NCBI RefSeq assembly: GCF_045679555.1
Contig: NC_092094.1
Coordinates: 18,623,905-18,687,904 of the forward strand
Source of the DNA: Salvelinus alpinus
Taxonomy: Eukaryota > Chordata > Actinopteri > Salmoniformes > Salmonidae
Length of the DNA stretch: 64,000 nt
Reading direction: 5' to 3'
The stretch's first letter is position 1; each line of letters begins with the position of its first letter. The notes under the pieces were generated by a model that searched no databases, was not told the DNA's origin, and worked only from the letters and a program-made list of their open reading frames with translations. The position numbers and the translations under genes were made by a program. Below are positions 58,278 through 64,000 of this stretch, in pieces.

Positions 58278-59493
58278 TTTGACAGAGATTTAGAGGGGGT
58301 TCCCGCTCTCAAACAATACGAGTCGATGGAGTGACTAAACGAAAGAGAAGAATACCACTATCAGGGAACAAGGAATTTCTCAAACTCCGTTGGGCCGTTT
58401 TACCCTTCAAACTTCTTCCTCCTCATTCCAGCCTATGTTGCCAACTATGTTTCAGCGATCTGTCACTAAAGTTGCTAGATTCCATCTTACCCCCTCCCCT
58501 TGTGCTTCTCTGCCTCTGTGCGCCGTTACTGTAGCTTCTCCCACTCTCGTTTGCAGAATTTAGTGTGAAAAATGTTGCTAGATTCCATCTTACCCCCTCC
58601 CCTTGTGCTTCTCTGCCTGTGTGCGCAGTTGCTGTGACTGTTGCAGGGACTGTGAAGAGACCTCTTGTGGCTTGTCTTGTGGGGTATGTATGCGTGTCCG
58701 AGCTGTGTGCTAGTAGTTTAGACAGACAGCTCGGTGCGTTCGACATGTCAATACCTCTCATAAATAAAACTAGTGACGAAGTCAATCTCTCCTCCACTTT
58801 CAGCCAGGAGAGATTGACATGCATATTATTAACATTAGCTCTCTGTGTACATCCAAGGGCCAGCCGTGCTGCCCTGTTCTGAGCCAATTGCAATTTTCCT
58901 AAGTCATTTTTGTGGCACCTGACCACACGACTGAACAGTAGTTAAGGTGTGCGACAAAAATAGGACCTGTAGGACCTGCCTTGTTGATAGTGTTGTTAAG
59001 AAGGCAGAGCATCGCTTTATTATAGACAGACTTCTCCCCATCTTAGCTACTACTGCGTCAATATGTTTTGACTATGACAGTTTACAATCTAGGGTTACTC
59101 CAAGCAGTTTAGTCATCTCAACTTGCTCAATTTCCACATGACTTATTACAAGATTTAGTTGAGGTTTAGGGTTTAGTGAGTGTTTTGCTCCAAATACAAT
59201 GCTTTTAGTTTTATAAATATTTAGGGCTAACTTACTCCTTGCCACCCACTCTGAAACGAACTGCAGCTCTTTGTTGAGTGTTGCAGTCATTTCAGTCGCT
59301 GCAGTAGCTGACGTGTATAGTGTAGAGTCATCCGCATACACATGGCTTTACTCAAAGTCAGTGGCATGTCGTTAGTAAAAATGTACTCAAGGTCCAAAAG
59401 GAATTTGGCTTCCGCTCTAGCCCGAAGACTCTTTTACAAGTAACAGTCACTGGCGAGGTCTGAAAACACTACCTGCCGCCCTAAAATGGAACA

Positions 59494-59564
59494 TGCATTG
59501 GCCGGGAATCGAACCCGGGCCTCCCGCGTGGCAGGCGAGAATTCTACCACTGAACCACCAATGC
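59494..59564 (-). tRNA. tRNA-Gly-GCC: tRNA-Gly (GCC), array copy 31
   Basis: Identical sequence; single 1,320-bp unit between 1,287-bp neighbours. Confidence 0.97.
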
Positions 59565-60813
59565 TTTGACAGAGATTTAGAGGGGGTTCCCGCTCTCAAA
59601 CAATACGAGTCGATGGAGTGACTAAACGAAAGAGAAGAATACCACTATCAGGGAACAAGGAATTTCTCAAACTCCGTTGGGCCGTTTTACCCTTCAAACT
59701 TCTTCCTCCTCATTCCAGCCTATGTTGCCAACTATGTTTCAGCGATCTGTCACTAAAGTTGCTAGATTCCATCTTACCCCCTCCCCTTGTGCTTCTCTGC
59801 CTCTGTGCGCCGTTACTGTAGCTTCTCCCACTCTCGTTTGCAGAATTTAGTGTGAAAAATGTTGCTAGATTCCATCTTACCCCCTCCCCTTGTGCTTCTC
59901 TGCCTGTGTGCGCAGTTGCTGTGACTGTTGCAGGGACTGTGAAGAGACCTCTTGTGGCTTGTCTTGTGGGGTATGTATGCGTGTCCGAGCTGTGTGCTAG
60001 TAGTTTAGACAGACTAGTAGTTTAGACTAGTAGTTTAGACAGACAGCTCGGTGCGTTCGACATGTCAATACCTCTCATAAATAAAACTAGTGACGAAGTC
60101 AATAGTCAATACTCCACTTTCAGCCAGGAGAGATTGACATGCATATTATTAACATTAGCTCTCTGTGTACATCCAAGGGCCAGCCGTGCTGCCCTGTTCT
60201 GAGCCAATTGCAATTTTCCTAAGTCATTTTTGTGGCACCTGACCACACGACTGAACAGTAGTTAAGGTGTGCGACAAAAATAGGACCTGTAGGACCTGCC
60301 TTGTTGATAGTGTTGTTAAGAAGGCAGAGCATCGCTTTATTATAGACAGACTTCTCCCCATCTTAGCTACTACTGCGTCAATATGTTTTGACTATGACAG
60401 TTTACAATCTAGGGTTACTCCAAGCAGTTTAGTCATCTCAACTTGCTCAATTTCCACATGACTTATTACAAGATTTAGTTGAGGTTTAGGGTTTAGTGAG
60501 TGTTTTGCTCCAAATACAATGCTTTTAGTTTTATAAATATTTAGGGCTAACTTACTCCTTGCCACCCACTCTGAAACGAACTGCAGCTCTTTGTTGAGTG
60601 TTGCAGTCATTTCAGTCGCTGCAGTAGCTGACGTGTATAGTGTAGAGTCATCCGCATACACATGGCTTTACTCAAAGTCAGTGGCATGTCGTTAGTAAAA
60701 ATGTACTCAAGGTCCAAAAGGAATTTGGCTTCCGCTCTAGCCCGAAGACTCTTTTACAAGTAACAGTCACTGGCGAGGTCTGAAAACACTACCTGCCGCC
60801 CTAAAATGGAACA

Positions 60814-60884
60814 TGCATTGGCCGGGAATCGAACCCGGGCCTCCCGCGTGGCAGGCGAGAATTCTACCACTGAACCACCAATGC
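60814..60884 (-). tRNA. tRNA-Gly-GCC: tRNA-Gly (GCC), array copy 32
   Basis: Identical sequence; followed by a 1,287-bp unit; flank markers T/G. Confidence 0.97.
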
Positions 60885-62100
60885 TTTGACAGAGATTTAG
60901 AGGGGGTTCCCGCTCTCAAACAATACGAGTCGATGGAGTGACTAAACGAAAGAGAAGAATACCACTATCAGGGAACAAGGAATTTCTCAAACTCCGTTGG
61001 GCCGTTTTACCCTTCAAACTTCTTCCTCCTCATTCCAGCCTATGTTGCCAACTATGTTTCAGCGATCTGTCACTAAAGTTGCTAGATTCCATCTTACCCC
61101 CTCCCCTTGTGCTTCTCTGCCTCTGTGCGCCGTTACTGTAGCTTCTCCCACTCTCGTTTGCAGAATTTAGTGTGAAAAATGTTGCTAGATTCCATCTTAC
61201 CCCCTCCCCTTGTGCTTCTCTGCCTGTGTGCGCAGTTGCTGTGACTGTTGCAGGGACTGTGAAGAGACCTCTTGTGGCTTGTCTTGTGGGGTATGTATGC
61301 GTGTCCGAGCTGTGTGCTAGTAGTTTAGACAGACAGCTCGGTGCGTTCGACATGTCAATACCTCTCATAAATAAAACTAGTGACGAAGTCAATCTCTCCT
61401 CCACTTTCAGCCAGGAGAGATTGACATGCATATTATTAACATTAGCTCTCTGTGTACATCCAAGGGCCAGCCGTGCTGCCCTGTTCTGAGCCAATTGCAA
61501 TTTTCCTAAGTCATTTTTGTGGCACCTGACCACACGACTGAACAGTAGTTAAGGTGTGCGACAAAAATAGGACCTGTAGGACCTGCCTTGTTGATAGTGT
61601 TGTTAAGAAGGCAGAGCATCGCTTTATTATAGACAGACTTCTCCCCATCTTAGCTACTACTGCGTCAATATGTTTTGACTATGACAGTTTACAATCTAGG
61701 GTTACTCCAAGCAGTTTAGTCATCTCAACTTGCTCAATTTCCACATGACTTATTACAAGATTTAGTTGAGGTTTAGGGTTTAGTGAGTGTTTTGCTCCAA
61801 ATACAATGCTTTTAGTTTTATAAATATTTAGGGCTAACTTACTCCTTGCCACCCACTCTGAAACGAACTGCAGCTCTTTGTTGAGTGTTGCAGTCATTTC
61901 AGTCGCTGCAGTAGCTGACGTGTATAGTGTAGAGTCATCCGCATACACATGGCTTTACTCAAAGTCAGTGGCATGTCGTTAGTAAAAATGTACTCAAGGT
62001 CCAAAAGGAATTTGGCTTCCGCTCTAGCCCGAAGACTCTTTTACAAGTAACAGTCACTGGCGAGGTCTGAAAACACTACCTGCCGCCCTAAAATGGAACA

Positions 62101-62171
62101 TGCATTGGCCGGGAATCGAACCCGGGCCTCCCGCGTGGCAGGCGAGAATTCTACCACTGAACCACCAATGC
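62101..62171 (-). tRNA. tRNA-Gly-GCC: tRNA-Gly (GCC), array copy 33
   Basis: Identical sequence; followed by a 1,287-bp unit; flank markers T/G. Confidence 0.97.
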
Positions 62172-63387
62172 TTTGACAGAGATTTAGAGGGGGTTCCCGC
62201 TCTCAAACAATACGAGTCGATGGAGTGACTAAACGAAAGAGAAGAATACCACTATCAGGGAACAAGGAATTTCTCAAACTCCGTTGGGCCGTTTTACCCT
62301 TCAAACTTCTTCCTCCTCATTCCAGCCTATGTTGCCAACTATGTTTCAGCGATCTGTCACTAAAGTTGCTAGATTCCATCTTACCCCCTCCCCTTGTGCT
62401 TCTCTGCCTCTGTGCGCCGTTACTGTAGCTTCTCCCACTCTCGTTTGCAGAATTTAGTGTGAAAAATGTTGCTAGATTCCATCTTACCCCCTCCCCTTGT
62501 GCTTCTCTGCCTGTGTGCGCAGTTGCTGTGACTGTTGCAGGGACTGTGAAGAGACCTCTTGTGGCTTGTCTTGTGGGGTATGTATGCGTGTCCGAGCTGT
62601 GTGCTAGTAGTTTAGACAGACAGCTCGGTGCGTTCGACATGTCAATACCTCTCATAAATAAAACTAGTGACGAAGTCAATCTCTCCTCCACTTTCAGCCA
62701 GGAGAGATTGACATGCATATTATTAACATTAGCTCTCTGTGTACATCCAAGGGCCAGCCGTGCTGCCCTGTTCTGAGCCAATTGCAATTTTCCTAAGTCA
62801 TTTTTGTGGCACCTGACCACACGACTGAACAGTAGTTAAGGTGTGCGACAAAAATAGGACCTGTAGGACCTGCCTTGTTGATAGTGTTGTTAAGAAGGCA
62901 GAGCATCGCTTTATTATAGACAGACTTCTCCCCATCTTAGCTACTACTGCGTCAATATGTTTTGACTATGACAGTTTACAATCTAGGGTTACTCCAAGCA
63001 GTTTAGTCATCTCAACTTGCTCAATTTCCACATGACTTATTACAAGATTTAGTTGAGGTTTAGGGTTTAGTGAGTGTTTTGCTCCAAATACAATGCTTTT
63101 AGTTTTATAAATATTTAGGGCTAACTTACTCCTTGCCACCCACTCTGAAACGAACTGCAGCTCTTTGTTGAGTGTTGCAGTCATTTCAGTCGCTGCAGTA
63201 GCTGACGTGTATAGTGTAGAGTCATCCGCATACACATGGCTTTACTCAAAGTCAGTGGCATGTCGTTAGTAAAAATGTACTCAAGGTCCAAAAGGAATTT
63301 GGCTTCCGCTCTAGCCCGAAGACTCTTTTACAAGTAACAGTCACTGGCGAGGTCTGAAAACACTACCTGCCGCCCTAAAATGGAACA

Positions 63388-63458
63388 TGCATTGGCCGGG
63401 AATCGAACCCGGGCCTCCCGCGTGGCAGGCGAGAATTCTACCACTGAACCACCAATGC
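63388..63458 (-). tRNA. tRNA-Gly-GCC: tRNA-Gly (GCC), array copy 34
   Basis: Identical sequence; the following unit shows the 1,320-bp-type insert (63,901 onward) and is cut by the window end. Confidence 0.97.
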
Positions 63459-64000
63459 TTTGACAGAGATTTAGAGGGGGTTCCCGCTCTCAAACAATAC
63501 GAGTCGATGGAGTGACTAAACGAAAGAGAAGAATACCACTATCAGGGAACAAGGAATTTCTCAAACTCCGTTGGGCCGTTTTACCCTTCAAACTTCTTCC
63601 TCCTCATTCCAGCCTATGTTGCCAACTATGTTTCAGCGATCTGTCACTAAAGTTGCTAGATTCCATCTTACCCCCTCCCCTTGTGCTTCTCTGCCTCTGT
63701 GCGCCGTTACTGTAGCTTCTCCCACTCTCGTTTGCAGAATTTAGTGTGAAAAATGTTGCTAGATTCCATCTTACCCCCTCCCCTTGTGCTTCTCTGCCTG
63801 TGTGCGCAGTTGCTGTGACTGTTGCAGGGACTGTGAAGAGACCTCTTGTGGCTTGTCTTGTGGGGTATGTATGCGTGTCCGAGCTGTGTGCTAGTAGTTT
63901 AGACAGACTAGTAGTTTAGACTAGTAGTTTAGACAGACAGCTCGGTGCGTTCGACATGTCAATACCTCTCATAAATAAAACTAGTGACGAAGTCAATAGT
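63459..64000 (-). repeat. Partial last unit at the window edge
   Basis: Contains the spacer, both 60-bp blocks, and the start of the LINE slice with the 1,320-type triple ctagtagtttaga (63,892-63,938), ending in agtcaatagt. The array therefore continues to the right. Confidence 0.95.

Larger units (their letters stand above)
19022..64000 (-). repeat. Tandem array of tRNA-Gly(GCC)/LINE units, 1,287 or 1,320 bp each, continuing past the window
   Basis: One edge unit with a decayed tRNA (19,022-20,270) is followed by 34 units that each start with an identical tRNA-Gly(GCC). From low to high coordinate a unit holds the tRNA (71 bp, minus strand), a 190-bp spacer, two copies of a 60-bp block, a 739-bp LINE piece (minus strand sense), and a 109-bp spacer. 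Units after tRNA copies 1-11, 30, 32 and 33 are the 1,287-bp form; the rest are the 1,320-bp form, with one 1,339-bp variant after copy 27. Units of a class appear identical except for a handful of single-base variants, so the array is either very young or strongly homogenised. Copy number depends on correct assembly. Confidence 0.95.

Noticed and set aside
19022-64000. CRISPR-like regular spacing of repeats
   Set aside because: The repeats are head-to-tail 1.3-kb units with no unique spacers, in a vertebrate genome. It is a tandem array.

Overview
The window looks like repeat-rich genomic DNA of a salmonid fish (Salmo/Oncorhynchus/Salvelinus group). The support is a long tRNA-derived SINE with the salmonid SmaI-type head, several LINE families I recognise from salmonids, Tc1-like transposon debris, vertebrate-style GT-AG introns, and a canonical eukaryotic tRNA-Gly(GCC) gene without encoded CCA. 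I recognise no complete host protein-coding gene. Family names come from recall and internal comparison, not from a search.

Region 1 (1-9,100) is a pile of nested transposons: an antisense LINE with an SGNH-esterase ORF1 and an APE-type ORF2 (1-1,920); a decayed antisense L1/Tx1-like LINE (about 1,925-4,680) split by a SINE (2,974-3,427); an antisense endonuclease scrap; scrambled Tc1-like pieces around an L2-type tail (4,802-5,329); and a sense LINE with a 980-codon uninterrupted ORF (5,608-8,550).

Region 2 (9,550-13,999) is a PIF/Harbinger DNA transposon that looks whole. It has matching terminal inverted repeats and a CAG target duplication. Two sense genes can be read through clean GT-AG introns: an 8-exon Myb/SANT-like protein (268 aa) and a 4-exon HARBI1-like DDE transposase (343 aa). 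The two proteins are known to act together in this family: the Myb-like partner helps nuclear import and DNA binding, and the transposase cuts and joins.

Region 3 (14,000-19,020) holds an interspersed repeat, a LINE 3' end split by an antisense L2 fragment with an ATCT duplication, and the 3' end of an unrecognised sense gene or pseudogene. That locus has exon-like modules starting after 'ttag|atctg', a stop at 18,361 and a poly(A) signal near 18,739.

Region 4 (about 19,022-64,000, running off the end) is a tandem array of 1,287- or 1,320-bp units. Each unit carries one identical minus-strand tRNA-Gly(GCC) gene and, on the same strand, a 0.74-kb piece of a LINE reverse transcriptase. Thirty-four intact tRNA genes lie in the window, plus one decayed copy in the edge unit, which also contains a 100-N assembly gap. 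Shared point variants and two linked indels that disrupt a perfect hairpin show how the array spreads and homogenises. This array is the most unusual feature of the window.
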